Source: Parabacteroides faecis
Lineage (GTDB): Bacteria > Bacteroidota > Bacteroidia > Bacteroidales > Tannerellaceae
NCBI RefSeq assembly: GCF_014647375.1
Contig: NZ_BMPB01000016.1
Coordinates: 124,001 to 188,000 of the forward strand
Direction of reading: 5' to 3'
DNA: 64,000 bases
Shown: positions 54,491 to 64,000 of the stretch, in pieces
How positions within the stretch are numbered: position 1 is the first letter of the stretch
How the letters are laid out: the number at the start of each line of letters is the position of its first letter
Made by a program: the position numbers and the translations under genes
Notes under the pieces: generated by a model
What the model saw: the letters and a program-made list of their open reading frames with translations, nothing else
Database searches by the model: none
What the model was told of the DNA's origin: nothing

Positions 54491-54811
54491 ATGAGTAAAT
54501 TACATATCAAAAAAGGCGATATAGTTTTTGTTAATACCGGCGAAGACAAAGGTAAAACAGGTCGTGTTTTACAGGTACTCGTAGACGAGAACCGTGCTAT
54601 TGTTGAAGGTGTTAACATGGTATCAAAGCATACTAAGCCTAATGCAAAGAATCCGCAAGGAGGAATTGAAAAGAAAGAAGCTCCTATTCATCTTTCAAAC
54701 CTGAACGTGGTTGACCCGAAAACTGGAAAACCGACACGTATCGGACGTAAAGAAAATGCTGAAGGTGCTTTAGTTCGTTATTCTAAAAAATCAGGGGAGG
54801 AAATTAAGTAA
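54491..54811 (+). CDS. rplX: 50S ribosomal protein L24
   Basis: The 106-residue protein has the KOW motif [20 protein letters not shown] and [14 protein letters not shown]. Its last base is shared with the rplE ATG (TAATG). Confidence 0.96.
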   Translation: MSKLHIKKGDIVFVNTGEDKGKTGRVLQVLVDENRAIVEGVNMVSKHTKPNAKNPQGGIEKKEAPIHLSNLNVVDPKTGKPTRIGRKENAEGALVRYSKKSGEEIK

Positions 54812-55368
54812 TGAGCAATACTGCCAGTCTTAAAAAAGAATATCAGGACAGAATTGTTCCTGCTTTGACGAAAGAGTTCGGATATAAGTCGGTAATGCAG
54901 GTTCCCGTACTGAAAAAGATTGTTATCAATCAGGGATTAGGTATGGCTGCTGCTGATAAGAAGATCATCGATATCGCAATCAGCGAATTGTCTACAATTA
55001 CAGGTCAGAAAGCTGTTGCAACAGTTTCTAAAAAGGATATCTCAAACTTTAAGTTGCGTAAAAAAATGCCGATTGGTGTGATGGTAACATTGCGTCGTGA
55101 GCAGATGTACGAATTTTTGGAAAGATTAGTTCGTATCGCTCTTCCGCGTATTCGTGACTTTAAAGGTATTGAAAGTAAGTTAGATGGTAGAGGTAATTAT
55201 ACCATGGGTATTCAGGAACAAATCATTTTTCCTGAAATAAATATCGATAATATTACTAAAATATTAGGAATGAATATTACCTTTGTGACCTCTGCGAAAA
55301 CAGATGAAGAAGGGTATGCTCTGTTGAGAGAATTTGGGTTGCCTTTTAAAAATGCAAAAAAAGACTAA
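54811..55368 (+). CDS. rplE: 50S ribosomal protein L5
   Basis: The 185-residue 5S rRNA-binding protein has [20 protein letters not shown], and the conserved [19 protein letters not shown]. Coupled to rplX and followed by rpsN after 3 bases. Confidence 0.97.
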   Translation: MSNTASLKKEYQDRIVPALTKEFGYKSVMQVPVLKKIVINQGLGMAAADKKIIDIAISELSTITGQKAVATVSKKDISNFKLRKKMPIGVMVTLRREQMYEFLERLVRIALPRIRDFKGIESKLDGRGNYTMGIQEQIIFPEINIDNITKILGMNITFVTSAKTDEEGYALLREFGLPFKNAKKD

Positions 55369-55371
55369 GTT

Positions 55372-55641
55372 ATGGCTAAGGAATCAATGAAAGCCCGCGA
55401 GGTTAAAAGAGCAAAGCTTGTGGCTAAATATGCAGCTAAAAGAGCTGAACTGAAGGCTGCCGGCGACTATGAAGCTCTGCAGGCTTTACCTAAAAATGCT
55501 TCTCCTGTACGTTTGCACAATCGTTGCAAGATCACAGGACGTCCGAAAGGGTATGTACGCCAGTTCGGCATTTCACGTATTCAATTCCGTGAAATGGCAT
55601 CCAATGGTTTAATCCCGGGTGTAAAGAAAGCAAGTTGGTAA
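55372..55641 (+). CDS. rpsN: 30S ribosomal protein S14 (zinc-independent form)
   Basis: The 89-residue protein has [20 protein letters not shown] and ends [11 protein letters not shown]. It has the longer N-terminus and lacks the four-Cys zinc site of the short S14 form. Confidence 0.96.
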   Translation: MAKESMKAREVKRAKLVAKYAAKRAELKAAGDYEALQALPKNASPVRLHNRCKITGRPKGYVRQFGISRIQFREMASNGLIPGVKKASW

Positions 55642-55695
55642 GTTTTTTTATTTAAATATTGTCCGGGTGGCCGGATCAATTTAATTCATTTATAT

Positions 55696-56091
55696 ATGAC
55701 AGATCCTATTGCAGATTATTTGACAAGATTGCGTAACGCAATCAAAGCGAAGCACAGAGTTGTTGAAGTGCCGGCGTCAAATTTAAAGAAAGAGATCACT
55801 AAGATCCTCTTCGAAAAGGGTTACATTCTTAATTTTAAGTTTGTAGAAGATGGTCCTCAGGGTACAATTAAGATTGCCCTGAAGTATGACCTGGTAAACA
55901 AAGTGAATGCAATCAAGAAGCTTCAAAGAGTTTCTACTCCAGGTTTGCGTAAGTACACTGGTTACAAAGAAATGCCGAGAGTATTGAATGGTTTAGGTAT
56001 TGCCGTTCTTTCTACTTCTAAGGGTGTGATGACTGACAAAGAAGCCCGCGATCTTAAAATCGGTGGTGAAGTATTATGTTATGTTTATTAA
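55696..56091 (+). CDS. rpsH: 30S ribosomal protein S8
   Basis: The 131-residue protein has MTDPIADYLTRLRNAIKAKH, the C-terminal RVLNGLGIAVLSTSKGVMTD and GGEVLCYVY. In other bacteria S8 represses the spc operon; a site is not evident here. Confidence 0.97.
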   Translation: MTDPIADYLTRLRNAIKAKHRVVEVPASNLKKEITKILFEKGYILNFKFVEDGPQGTIKIALKYDLVNKVNAIKKLQRVSTPGLRKYTGYKEMPRVLNGLGIAVLSTSKGVMTDKEARDLKIGGEVLCYVY

Positions 56092-56107
56092 TTAGGAGGA
56101 AAGAAGA

Positions 56108-56659
56108 ATGTCAAGAATAGGAAAATTACCAATTCATGTGCCAGCCGGTGTAACGGTTACGATTAAGGATAGCGTAGTGACTGTAAAAGGTCCTAAGGGC
56201 GAAATGACTCAGGCTGTTAATCCTGATATTAATGTAACTCTGGAAGATGGAGTTATTCATTTAACAAGACCGACAGACGACAAGAACCATCGCGCATTAC
56301 ATGGTTTATATCGTTCTTTGATCAACAATATGGTGATCGGTGTATCTGAAGGATACAAAAAAGAACTGGAACTGGTGGGTGTTGGTTATCGTGTGTCTAA
56401 CACAGGACAGTTACTGGATCTTTCTTTAGGTTATACTCACAATATTTATTTGCAGTTACCGAAAGAAGTGAAAGTTGAAACGAAGACTGAGAGAAATAAG
56501 AATCCTCTTATTATCCTTGAATCAGCTGATAAACAATTAATAGGTCAGATTTGTGCAAAGATTCGTTCATTCAGAATGCCGGAACCGTATAAAGGTAAGG
56601 GTATTAAGTTCGTGGGTGAAGAAATTCGCAGAAAGTCTGGTAAATCAGCAGGTAAGTAA
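56108..56659 (+). CDS. rplF: 50S ribosomal protein L6
   Basis: The 183-residue protein has MSRIGKLPIHVPAGVTVTI and the C-terminal signature EPYKGKGIKFVGEEIRRKSG. A strong Shine-Dalgarno sequence (AGGAGGA, 56094-56100) 7 bases upstream is unusual for the phylum. Confidence 0.97.
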   Translation: MSRIGKLPIHVPAGVTVTIKDSVVTVKGPKGEMTQAVNPDINVTLEDGVIHLTRPTDDKNHRALHGLYRSLINNMVIGVSEGYKKELELVGVGYRVSNTGQLLDLSLGYTHNIYLQLPKEVKVETKTERNKNPLIILESADKQLIGQICAKIRSFRMPEPYKGKGIKFVGEEIRRKSGKSAGK

Positions 56660-56680
56660 TCTACGTAAACTGAAATTATC

Positions 56681-57025
56681 ATGACAACGAAGGAAGAAAG
56701 AAGATTAAAAATAAAACGAGGTATACGTGGCAAAGTTTCAGGAACTCCTGAATGTCCGCGCCTTACTGTGTTTAGAAGCAACAAGCAGATCTATGCACAG
56801 GTTATAGATGATACTACAGGTAAAACTTTGGCTGCTGCTTCATCTTTGAAATTAGATGTTAAGGCTCCTAAAAAAGAAATCGCTGCCCAGGTTGGTGGAT
56901 TGATCGCTAAAAGCGCTCAGGAAGCTGGTGTAAAGGCTGTAGTTTTCGACCGTAACGGTTACCTGTATCATGGGAGAATTAAAGAATTAGCAGATGCTGC
57001 ACGTAACGGCGGCCTTAAATTTTAA
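56681..57025 (+). CDS. rplR: 50S ribosomal protein L18
   Basis: The 114-residue 5S rRNA-binding protein has [20 protein letters not shown] and [20 protein letters not shown]. Its last base overlaps an in-frame ATG of rpsE. Confidence 0.96.
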   Translation: MTTKEERRLKIKRGIRGKVSGTPECPRLTVFRSNKQIYAQVIDDTTGKTLAAASSLKLDVKAPKKEIAAQVGGLIAKSAQEAGVKAVVFDRNGYLYHGRIKELADAARNGGLKF

Positions 57026-57030
57026 TGAAG

Positions 57031-57549
57031 ATGGCAGGAGTTAATAATAGAGTTAAATCGACCAACGACTTAGAGTTGAAGGACAGATTGGTTGCAATCA
57101 ACCGCGTAACTAAAGTAACAAAAGGTGGACGTACTTTTAGTTTTGCTGCTATTGTAGTAGTAGGAAACGAAGATGGTATCATCGGTTGGGGCTTAGGTAA
57201 AGCCGGTGAAGTAACGACAGCTATCGCTAAAGGTGTAGAAGCTGCTAAAAAGAATTTGATCAAGGTTCCTGTTCACAAAGGTACTATTCCTCACGAACAG
57301 CTTGCTAAATTCGGTGGCGCACAGGTATTGATCAGACCGGCATCTCACGGTACCGGAGTAAAAGCCGGTGGTGCTATGCGTGCTGTATTAGAAAGTGTTG
57401 GTATTACTGACGTTTTGGCAAAATCAAAAGGATCTTCAAACCCTCACAACTTAGTAAAAGCTACTATTGCTGCTTTGGGTGAATTGAGAAGTCCGTTTAC
57501 TGTTGCTCAGAACAGGGGTATTGCTGTTGAAAAAGTGTTTAGAGGTTAA
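57031..57549 (+). CDS. rpsE: 30S ribosomal protein S5
   Basis: The 172-residue protein has [20 protein letters not shown] and the loop [20 protein letters not shown]. The second ATG at 57031 (MAGVNNR) fits the family start; the first, at 57025, is joined to the rplR stop and is also possible. Confidence 0.95.
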   Translation: MAGVNNRVKSTNDLELKDRLVAINRVTKVTKGGRTFSFAAIVVVGNEDGIIGWGLGKAGEVTTAIAKGVEAAKKNLIKVPVHKGTIPHEQLAKFGGAQVLIRPASHGTGVKAGGAMRAVLESVGITDVLAKSKGSSNPHNLVKATIAALGELRSPFTVAQNRGIAVEKVFRG

Positions 57550-57565
57550 TTAGGGAGGAAAAATT

Positions 57566-57742
57566 ATGGCAACTATTAAAATTAAACAAGTTAAGAGTAG
57601 AATTAAATGCCCGAAAGACCAAAAAAGAACACTTGATGCACTGGGCCTGACAAAATTGAACCGTGTAGTAGAACATGAAGCTACTCCGGCTATCTTGGGC
57701 ATGGTTGAGAAAGTGAAACATTTGGTTTCAGTAGAAAAGTAA
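57566..57742 (+). CDS. rpmD: 50S ribosomal protein L30
   Basis: A 58-residue frame starting MATIKIKQVKSRIKCPKDQ, with the L30 core LDALGLTKLNRVVEHEATPA and the end KVKHLVSVEK. AGGGAGGAA (57552-57560), 5 bases before the ATG, is a strong Shine-Dalgarno sequence. It lies between rpsE and rplO as expected. Confidence 0.96.
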   Translation: MATIKIKQVKSRIKCPKDQKRTLDALGLTKLNRVVEHEATPAILGMVEKVKHLVSVEK

Positions 57743-57771
57743 TAATTGGTTGAAAAAATAAATTATAAGAT

Positions 57772-58218
57772 ATGAACTTATCAAATTTAAAACCTGCTGA
57801 AGGATCTACTAAGACCAGAAAAAGAATCGGCCGTGGTCCGGGTTCAGGATTAGGAGGTACTTCAACAAGAGGTCATAAAGGAGCGAAGTCTAGATCTGGT
57901 TATTCAAGAAAGATCGGATTTGAAGGTGGTCAGATGCCAATTCAGAGACGTTTGCCTAAATTTGGTTTCAAGAATATTAACCGTGTGGAATATAAAGCTA
58001 TCAATATCGCAACATTACAGTTAATGGCTGAATCTCAGAACATAACTAAGATTGGTGTTGATGAATTGATCGAAGCTGGTTTTATTTCTGCATCTCAACT
58101 GGTTAAAATTCTTGGTAATGGTAGTCTTACTGCTAAATTAGAAGTTGAAGCTCACGCTTTCTCTAAGAGTGCAGAAGCAGCTATCCAGGCCGCAGGTGGA
58201 ACTGTTGTTAAACTCTAA
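57772..58218 (+). CDS. rplO: 50S ribosomal protein L15
   Basis: The 148-residue protein has the Gly-rich N-terminal arm [20 protein letters not shown] and [18 protein letters not shown]. Three bases separate it from secY. Confidence 0.97.
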   Translation: MNLSNLKPAEGSTKTRKRIGRGPGSGLGGTSTRGHKGAKSRSGYSRKIGFEGGQMPIQRRLPKFGFKNINRVEYKAINIATLQLMAESQNITKIGVDELIEAGFISASQLVKILGNGSLTAKLEVEAHAFSKSAEAAIQAAGGTVVKL

Positions 58219-58221
58219 GTC

Positions 58222-59562
58222 ATGAGAGCAGTTGAAACAATAAAAAATATCTGGAAGATTGAGGATCTGAGAAATCGGATCCTCACCACTCTTTTATTGG
58301 TGGCTATATATCGCTTCGGAACGTATGTAGTGCTTCCTGGTATTGATCCTCAAGCGTTAACCGCTTTACAGGCGCAGACAAGAGGCGGATTGCTTGCACT
58401 GTTGGATATGTTTTCAGGTGGTGCATTTTCTAATGCTTCTATTTTTGCATTGGGTATTATGCCCTATATTTCCGCTTCAATTGTTATGCAGTTGTTAGCC
58501 ATTGCAGTTCCTTCTTTCCAGAAATTGCAGAGAGAAGGAGAGAGTGGTCGTAGAAAGATCAATCAGTGGACTCGCTATTTGACAGTAGCTATCCTGTTAT
58601 TCCAGGGACCTACTTATCTGGTGAACTTAAGCGTTCAGCTTAAAGCCGCTGGAGCAGCATTACCTCCGGGTATCCTGTTCACCGTTTCTTCTACTATTAT
58701 TCTGGCTGCAGGAAGTATGTTTATCTTATGGCTAGGTGAAAGAATTACAGATAAAGGTGTTGGAAATGGTATTTCATTTATCATTTTGATTGGTATCATA
58801 GCCCGTCTGCCGCATTCATTGTTCCAGGAATTTATTTCAAGAACAAGTGAAAAAACTGGTGGTCTGGTTATGTTCTTGTTTGAAATGCTGTTTCTTTTAC
58901 TTGTTATTGCCGGTGCTATTTTATTGGTTCAGGGAACTCGTAAAGTACCCGTACAGTATGCTAAGAGAATCATAGGTAACAAACAGTATGGTGGTGCTCG
59001 TCAGTATATTCCTTTAAAGGTGAATGCTGCAAACGTAATGCCTATCATCTTTGCTCAGGCAATTATGTTTATTCCTATTTCTATTGTAGGATTCTCCAGT
59101 ACTGGTGATCAGAGTGGTTTTTGGGCTGCATTTATGGATAATACCGGTTTCTGGTATAACTTTGTCTTTGCAGTATTGATTATCCTCTTTACTTATTTCT
59201 ATACAGCTATCACGATCAATCCGACGCAGATGGCTGATGATTTGAAGAGAAACAATGGATTTATTCCGGGTGTTAAACCGGGAAAAAGTACCAAAGACTA
59301 TCTGGATACAATCATGGACCGCATTACTCTTCCGGGTGCATTCTTCCTGGCATTGGTAGCTATTATGCCTGCTTTTGCTAGAATCGCCGGTGTTAGTATG
59401 GAGTTCTCACAGTTCTTTGGAGGAACATCTTTGTTGATTTTGGTTGGTGTAGTGTTGGATACATTACAGCAAGTAGAAAGTCATTTGTTGATGCGTCATT
59501 ATGACGGTTTGTTGAAGTCAGGAAGAATTAAGGGTCGTACAGGCTCAGTTGCCGCTTATTAG
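58222..59562 (+). CDS. secY: Protein translocase channel subunit SecY
   Basis: The 446-residue protein has about ten membrane helices and forms the Sec channel with SecE and SecG. Signatures are ALGIMPYISASIVMQLL in the second helix region, the plug preceding it (GLLALLDMFSGGAF), and the cytoplasmic loop with NPTQMADDLKRNNGFIPGVK containing the SecA/ribosome contact. It ends RIKGRTGSVAAY. In the spc operon between rplO and map, as usual. Confidence 0.97.
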   Translation: MRAVETIKNIWKIEDLRNRILTTLLLVAIYRFGTYVVLPGIDPQALTALQAQTRGGLLALLDMFSGGAFSNASIFALGIMPYISASIVMQLLAIAVPSFQKLQREGESGRRKINQWTRYLTVAILLFQGPTYLVNLSVQLKAAGAALPPGILFTVSSTIILAAGSMFILWLGERITDKGVGNGISFIILIGIIARLPHSLFQEFISRTSEKTGGLVMFLFEMLFLLLVIAGAILLVQGTRKVPVQYAKRIIGNKQYGGARQYIPLKVNAANVMPIIFAQAIMFIPISIVGFSSTGDQSGFWAAFMDNTGFWYNFVFAVLIILFTYFYTAITINPTQMADDLKRNNGFIPGVKPGKSTKDYLDTIMDRITLPGAFFLALVAIMPAFARIAGVSMEFSQFFGGTSLLILVGVVLDTLQQVESHLLMRHYDGLLKSGRIKGRTGSVAAY

Positions 59563-59566
59563 TAGA

Positions 59567-60352
59567 ATGATCTATTTAAAAACAGATGAAGAAATCGAGT
59601 TGATGCGTTCGGCCAATCAATTGGTCGGTCGGACACTGGGAGAATTGGCAAAACATATTGCTCCCGGGGTGACAACTCTTCAACTCGATAAGATTGCTGA
59701 AGAATTCATTAGGGATAATGGAGCTGTTCCAGCCTTTTTAGGGTATGGTGGTTTTCCTAACTCAATATGTGCTTCTGTCAACGAACAAGTAGTACATGGT
59801 ATTCCTTCCTCAAAAGCTGTTTTAAAGGAAGGTGATGTAATATCTGTCGATTGTGGAACGATATTGAATGGTTTTGTTGGTGATTCTGCTTATACATTTT
59901 GTGTAGGTGAAGTTGCTCCGGAAGTAAAGAAATTGTTGAAAACAACAAAAGAATCTCTTTATCAGGGAATTCAACAGGCTGTGGAAGGAAAACGTGTTGG
60001 GGATGTAAGTCATGCAGTGCAGACATACTGTGAGTCGAAAGGTTACTCTGTTGTAAGGGAACTGGTGGGACATGGTATCGGACGCAAGATGCATGAAGAA
60101 CCTGAAGTACCCAATTATGGACGATATGGCTGCGGACCTTTATTGCGTAGTGGAATGTGTATCTGCATTGAACCTATGATCAATATGGGAAGTAAAAATA
60201 TCGTTTTTGAAAAGGATGGTTGGACAGTGCGTACAAAGGACAGAAAGTGCTCTGCTCATTTTGAACATTGTATAGCGATCAGACCTGACGGTCCTCAAAT
60301 TTTGTCTTCATTTGAATTTTTAGAAGAAGTCCTAGGAAGTAACGCAATTTAA
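59567..60352 (+). CDS. map: Type I methionine aminopeptidase
   Basis: From the ATG at 59567 the product is 261 residues. Metal ligands are visible as the two Asp of [20 protein letters not shown], the His of [13 protein letters not shown], the Glu of CICIEPM and the Glu of [11 protein letters not shown]. It removes the initiator Met from nascent proteins. The upstream extension to 59549 overlaps secY and is not used. Ten bases separate it from infA. Confidence 0.96.
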   Translation: MIYLKTDEEIELMRSANQLVGRTLGELAKHIAPGVTTLQLDKIAEEFIRDNGAVPAFLGYGGFPNSICASVNEQVVHGIPSSKAVLKEGDVISVDCGTILNGFVGDSAYTFCVGEVAPEVKKLLKTTKESLYQGIQQAVEGKRVGDVSHAVQTYCESKGYSVVRELVGHGIGRKMHEEPEVPNYGRYGCGPLLRSGMCICIEPMINMGSKNIVFEKDGWTVRTKDRKCSAHFEHCIAIRPDGPQILSSFEFLEEVLGSNAI

Positions 60353-60362
60353 TTTGATTTAT

Positions 60363-60581
60363 ATGGCTAAACAAGCAGCTATTGAACAAGATGGAGTTAT
60401 TGTAGAAGCATTGTCGAATGCAATGTTTCGTGTAGAATTGGAGAACGGACATGAAATTACAGCTCACATATCAGGAAAAATGCGTATGCATTATATTAAA
60501 ATTCTTCCTGGTGATAAGGTGAGAGTGGAAATGTCTCCGTATGATTTATCAAAAGGTAGAATTGCTTTTAGATATAAATAA
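60363..60581 (+). CDS. infA: Translation initiation factor IF-1
   Basis: From the ATG at 60363 the 72-residue protein has [20 protein letters not shown], and the OB-fold end [20 protein letters not shown]. It blocks the A site during initiation. Confidence 0.97.
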   Translation: MAKQAAIEQDGVIVEALSNAMFRVELENGHEITAHISGKMRMHYIKILPGDKVRVEMSPYDLSKGRIAFRYK

Positions 60582-60593
60582 AAATAACTAGAT

Positions 60594-60710
60594 ATGAAAG
60601 TAAGAGCATCTTTAAAGAAGCGTACCCCTGAATGTAAGATTGTAAGAAGAAAGGGTCGCTTATATGTAATTAACAAGAAAAACCCTAAGTATAAACAACG
60701 TCAGGGATAA
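60594..60710 (+). CDS. rpmJ: 50S ribosomal protein L36
   Basis: A 38-residue frame starting [20 protein letters not shown] and ending NPKYKQRQG. Only one Cys of the zinc set remains (ECKIV), so it is the zinc-independent form. It lies between infA and rpsM as in most bacteria. Confidence 0.96.
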   Translation: MKVRASLKKRTPECKIVRRKGRLYVINKKNPKYKQRQG

Positions 60711-60744
60711 TTTATTATTTTTGCAAAATAATTAAGTAAGTAAT

Positions 60745-61125
60745 ATGGCTATAAGAATAGTTGGTGTAGACTTGCCACAAAATAAAAGAGGAGAAATCGC
60801 TTTGACTTATATCTATGGTATCGGTCGGAGTGCTTCAAAATCTATTTTAGAGAAAGCAGGCGTTGATCGTGATATCAAAGTGAAAGACTGGACAGATGAT
60901 CAGGCCGCAAAAGTACGTGAAGTCATTGGCGCTGAGTACAAGGTAGAAGGTGATCTTCGTTCTGAAGTTCAGCTAAACATCAAGCGTCTGATGGATATCG
61001 GATGCTACAGAGGTGTTCGTCACCGTATTGGTTTACCATTGAGAGGTCAGAGCACAAAGAACAATGCTCGTACTCGTAAGGGTAAGAAGAAAACTGTTGC
61101 AAATAAGAAAAAAGCTACTAAATAA
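60745..61125 (+). CDS. rpsM: 30S ribosomal protein S13
   Basis: The 126-residue protein has [20 protein letters not shown] and the conserved [20 protein letters not shown]. It contacts S19 and the P-site tRNA. First gene of the alpha group. Confidence 0.97.
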   Translation: MAIRIVGVDLPQNKRGEIALTYIYGIGRSASKSILEKAGVDRDIKVKDWTDDQAAKVREVIGAEYKVEGDLRSEVQLNIKRLMDIGCYRGVRHRIGLPLRGQSTKNNARTRKGKKKTVANKKKATK

Positions 61126-61136
61126 TAAGAGTTGAT

Positions 61137-61526
61137 ATGGCAAAAAAAACAGTCGCAGCAAAGAAGAGAAACGTAAAAGTAGACGCTTACGGTCAAGCTC
61201 ATATTCATTCTTCTTTCAATAACATTATTGTGTCTCTTGCCAATAGCGAAGGTCAGGTTATTAGTTGGTCTTCTGCAGGTAAGATGGGATTCAGAAGTTC
61301 TAAAAAGAACACTCCGTATGCCGCTCAGATGGCAGCACAAGATTGTGCTAAGGTAGCTTATGATCTTGGTTTGAGAAAAGTAAAAGTATTCGTAAAAGGA
61401 CCGGGTAACGGACGTGAGTCTGCTATCAGAACTATCCATGGTGCCGGTATTGAAGTAACTGAAATCGTTGACGTTACTCCGCTGCCTCACAATGGTTGTC
61501 GTCCTCCGAAAAAGAGAAGAGTATAA
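61137..61526 (+). CDS. rpsK: 30S ribosomal protein S11
   Basis: The 129-residue protein has [20 protein letters not shown] and the C-terminal [17 protein letters not shown]. Located on the 30S platform. Confidence 0.97.
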   Translation: MAKKTVAAKKRNVKVDAYGQAHIHSSFNNIIVSLANSEGQVISWSSAGKMGFRSSKKNTPYAAQMAAQDCAKVAYDLGLRKVKVFVKGPGNGRESAIRTIHGAGIEVTEIVDVTPLPHNGCRPPKKRRV

Positions 61527-61649
61527 TTAACTATAGTTTCTTGAACATTGAATCCGGAATTGTGAATAGATTGCACAAAGACCTTATCCTCTCTGTAATC
61601 GCGGCTGCACGGTTCCAGATTCAGACAGAAAAATTAAAACAATAAAAAA
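61527..61649 (+). promoter_or_regulatory. Leader before rpsD with inverted repeat
   Basis: GAATCCGGAA (61550-61559) can pair with TTCCAGATTC (61613-61622) with one mismatch. A 123-base gap is long within this operon, so it may be an S4-binding control site, which is known before other S4-regulated genes. This is an inference. Confidence 0.35.
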
Positions 61650-62255
61650 ATGGCAAGATATACTGGACCAAAAACAAGAATTGCCCGTAAGTTTGGTGAG
61701 GCTATATTCGGACCGGATAAAGTTCTTTCTAAAAAGAATTATCCTCCCGGACAACATGGTAACGCCAGAAAAAGAAAAACTTCTGAATACGGAATTCAGC
61801 TTCGCGAGAAGCAAAAAGCAAAATACACTTATGGTGTATTAGAAAAACAATTTAGAAACCTGTTTGAAAAAGCACAGCGTTCAAAAGGTATTACCGGTGA
61901 AGTTCTGCTTCAGTTACTGGAAGGCCGTCTGGACAATGTAGTTTTCCGTTTGGGTATGGCTCCTACAAGAGCAGCAGCCCGTCAGTTGGTTTCTCACCGT
62001 CACATTACAGTTGATGGTAAGGTTGTAAATATTCCTTCTTACTCTTTGAAAGCCGGTCAGATCGTTGGTGTTAGAGAGAGATCTAAGTCTATGGAAGTGA
62101 TTGCTGATGCATTATCAGGATTCAATCACAGCAAATATCCTTGGATTGAGTGGGATCAGTCTTCTTTAAGCGGAAAATTACTGCATCTGCCGGAAAGAAC
62201 TGACATTCCTGAAAACATTAAAGAGCAGTTGATCGTAGAATTGTATTCTAAATAA
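61650..62255 (+). CDS. rpsD: 30S ribosomal protein S4
   Basis: The 201-residue primary assembly protein has [20 protein letters not shown] and the S4 RNA-binding motif [20 protein letters not shown] followed by [14 protein letters not shown]. Four bases precede the rpoA frame. Confidence 0.97.
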   Translation: MARYTGPKTRIARKFGEAIFGPDKVLSKKNYPPGQHGNARKRKTSEYGIQLREKQKAKYTYGVLEKQFRNLFEKAQRSKGITGEVLLQLLEGRLDNVVFRLGMAPTRAAARQLVSHRHITVDGKVVNIPSYSLKAGQIVGVRERSKSMEVIADALSGFNHSKYPWIEWDQSSLSGKLLHLPERTDIPENIKEQLIVELYSK

Positions 62256-62267
62256 TAATTGATTTCC

Positions 62268-63260
62268 ATGGCGATATTAGCATTTCAAAAACCCGATAAA
62301 GTATTAATGTTGGAAGCGGACAATTTCTTCGGAAAGTTTGAATTTCGTCCGTTGGAACCCGGCTATGGTATTACTATAGGTAATGCTCTGCGCCGTATTC
62401 TCCTGTCGTCGCTTGAAGGTTTTGCTATTACATCCATTAAGATCGAAGGGGTTGACCATGAATTTGGTACAATCCCCGGTGTTATTGAGGATGTAACAAA
62501 CATTATCTTGAACTTGAAACAGGTACGGTTCAAGCATATTGTAGACGACATAGAGAATGAAAAAGTAAGTATTACTGTTTCGGGTTCCGAAGTGTTCAAA
62601 GCCGGTGATATAGGTAAACAACTGACCGGATTCGAAGTATTGAATCCAGATCTGGTTATTTGCCGTTTGGATCCGAACGCTAGTTTCCAGATTGAATTAA
62701 CGATAAATAAAGGACGCGGATATGTACCCGCTGACGAAAACAGAGATCCGAATGCGGACGTTCACGTTATTGCTATTGACTCTATTTTCACTCCTATACG
62801 TAACGTTAAGTATTTAATCGAGAACTTCCGTGTTGAGCAAAAGACGGACTACGAAAAGTTGGTTCTTGAAATAGCCACAGATGGTTCTATTCATCCGAAG
62901 GAAGCGTTGAAAGAAGCTGCTAAGATTCTGATTCATCATTTTATGTTGTTCTCAGATGAAAAGATTGCGATCGAGACAGTGGATACTGACGGCAATGAAG
63001 AATTCGATGAAGAAGTTCTTCACATGCGCCAGTTGCTTAAGAGCAAGCTAGCAGATATGGACCTTTCCGTTCGTGCTTTGAATTGCTTGAAAGCTGCAGA
63101 TGTTGAAACATTGGGTGAACTGGTTAAATTTAACAAGAATGACTTGTTGAAATTCCGTAACTTCGGTAAGAAGTCGCTCACTGAACTTGATGAACTGCTT
63201 GAAAGCCTGAACCTTTCATTCGGTATGGATATCACGAAATATAAATTAGATAAAGAGTAA
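62268..63260 (+). CDS. rpoA: RNA polymerase alpha subunit
   Basis: From the ATG at 62268 the 330-residue protein has the N-terminal dimerisation domain ([20 protein letters not shown]) and the C-terminal domain with [20 protein letters not shown] and [19 protein letters not shown]. The frame opens at 62259, but that is not an ATG. Normal length. Confidence 0.97.
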   Translation: MAILAFQKPDKVLMLEADNFFGKFEFRPLEPGYGITIGNALRRILLSSLEGFAITSIKIEGVDHEFGTIPGVIEDVTNIILNLKQVRFKHIVDDIENEKVSITVSGSEVFKAGDIGKQLTGFEVLNPDLVICRLDPNASFQIELTINKGRGYVPADENRDPNADVHVIAIDSIFTPIRNVKYLIENFRVEQKTDYEKLVLEIATDGSIHPKEALKEAAKILIHHFMLFSDEKIAIETVDTDGNEEFDEEVLHMRQLLKSKLADMDLSVRALNCLKAADVETLGELVKFNKNDLLKFRNFGKKSLTELDELLESLNLSFGMDITKYKLDKE

Positions 63261-63268
63261 GTAAAGCG

Positions 63269-63766
63269 ATGAGACATAATAAGAAATTTAATCATTTAGG
63301 TCGTACAAATACTCACCGTGAAGCAATGCTGTCTAATATGGCTTCTTCTTTGATCAAGCATAAGAGAATCTTTACGACAACAGCAAAAGCGAAAGCACTT
63401 CGTAAGTTTGTTGAACCTCTGATCACAAAATGTAAAGAGGATACAACTCACTCAAGACGTGTAGTATTTAGTACTTTACAGGATAAAAACGCTGTAACAG
63501 AACTTTTCAAAGAAGTAGCTCAGAAGATCGGCGATCGTCCGGGTGGTTATACCAGAATCATTAAGACTGGTAACCGTTTAGGTGATAACGCTGCAATGTG
63601 CTTCATTGAGTTAGTTGATTACAACGAAAACATGTTGAAGGATAATGCAACTAAGAAAACTACGAAAACAAGACGTTCTCGTAAAAAATCTACAGCTGCT
63701 GAAACAGCTGCTCCGGTTGCTGAAGCTCCTGCAACAGAAGCAACAGAAGAAAAGGCTGCAGAATAA
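63269..63766 (+). CDS. rplQ: 50S ribosomal protein L17 with Ala/Glu-rich tail
   Basis: The 165-residue protein has [20 protein letters not shown] and the L17 core up to about residue 125 ([18 protein letters not shown]). A tail of about 40 residues first basic ([12 protein letters not shown]), then Ala/Thr/Glu-rich ([11 protein letters not shown]), follows; tails of this kind are common in Bacteroidetes L17. Last gene of the cluster. Confidence 0.96.
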   Translation: MRHNKKFNHLGRTNTHREAMLSNMASSLIKHKRIFTTTAKAKALRKFVEPLITKCKEDTTHSRRVVFSTLQDKNAVTELFKEVAQKIGDRPGGYTRIIKTGNRLGDNAAMCFIELVDYNENMLKDNATKKTTKTRRSRKKSTAAETAAPVAEAPATEATEEKAAE

Positions 63767-63780
63767 TTTCTGTAAGTTAT

Positions 63781-63828
63781 ATAAAACAAAGACAGCCGTC
63801 ATTTTTATGACGGCTGTCTTTGTTTTAT
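63781..63828. terminator. Perfect 22-bp bidirectional terminator after rplQ
   Basis: The arms 63781-63802 and 63807-63828 (core GACAGCCGTCAT/ATGACGGCTGTC, with AAAACAAA and TTTGTTTT ends) pair perfectly around a TTTT loop. It serves both the ribosomal operon and the convergent gene on the minus strand. Confidence 0.92.
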
Positions 63829-63844
63829 ATGGATATTAAATATC

Positions 63845-64000
63845 TTATTTAATATTTTCCAATGCTTCCTGTGCTGTAGCATTAGAAGGATCAATTGCCA
63901 GTATCTTATTCCAGTATGATTTGGAACTCTCCATATCCTCTTTAAGATAATAGTAATAAGCTAGATAGCGGTAACATTCCGTTAATTCATTACGATATTT
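63845..64000 (-). CDS. TPR-repeat protein, C-terminal end (cut by window edge)
   Basis: The minus-strand frame is open to the window edge and gives the last 51 residues. It includes a tetratricopeptide-like repeat (YRYLAYYYYLKEDMESSKSY and WNKILAIDPSNATAQEAL) ending ENIK. The start and most of the protein lie outside the window, so function cannot be stated. Confidence 0.8.
   Translation of the reverse strand, partial: KYRNELTECYRYLAYYYYLKEDMESSKSYWNKILAIDPSNATAQEALENIK

Overview
The window looks like chromosome of a Bacteroidales bacterium, most likely a Parabacteroides. The evidence is: an uninterrupted Bacteroidetes-type S10-spc-alpha ribosomal cluster; promoters of the TTTG-N19-21-TAnnTTTG type; a SusC/SusD polysaccharide locus with an ECF sigma/anti-sigma pair; weak Shine-Dalgarno use; and a 1560-residue surface protein whose C-terminal domain resembles DUF6383, a family I know from Parabacteroides. 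The genus call is an inference.

Layout. Positions 2-5252: the end of a Gfo/Idh/MocA oxidoreductase, a protein joining a LanC-like fragment to a glycosyltransferase, a C39-peptidase ABC exporter and a short HlyD-type adaptor. This resembles a peptide export locus whose precursor is not in view. Positions 5330-11249: an unknown gene, a phage-like lysis cassette (HU-like protein, small membrane protein, M15 peptidase, lipoprotein with a C-terminal membrane anchor), a secreted EEP-family hydrolase, a BspA-type leucine-rich-repeat protein and a propeller lipoprotein. Positions 11316-29000: housekeeping genes lptB, a CPBP protease, an RRM protein, tig-clpP-clpX, recQ, guaB, then an envelope-biogenesis run (three SurA/PpiC-like proteins, an OstA-like protein) and mutL. 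Positions 28971-37818: ECF sigma, FecR, SusC with STN domain, SusD and an (alpha/alpha)6 glycosidase-like enzyme, a complete trans-envelope-regulated glycan locus with a possible antisense RNA in the susC leader.

Positions 37836-40248: a divergent pair (HU-like DNA-binding protein and VirE-like ATPase) enclosed by perfect 18-bp inverted repeats, with a 22-bp-period repeat array in the HU leader. Positions 40386-40592: a segment bounded by 33-bp inverted repeats that carries a promoter-like motif facing away from the large surface-protein gene at 40660. It looks like an invertible promoter caught in the OFF orientation.

Positions 45704-63766: the str operon (rpsL, rpsG, fusA; no tuf) followed directly by the full S10-spc-alpha series through rplQ, including secY, map, infA and rpoA. 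rpsL is broken here by an apparent 26-nt deletion, most likely an assembly or sequencing error because the gene is essential. A perfect bidirectional terminator follows rplQ, and the last 156 bases hold the C-terminus of a TPR protein on the minus strand.

The best candidates for something undescribed are the invertible-promoter element with its surface protein, the repeat-bounded HU/VirE module, the lysis cassette with a unimolecular-spanin-like lipoprotein, and the LanC-like/glycosyltransferase export locus.
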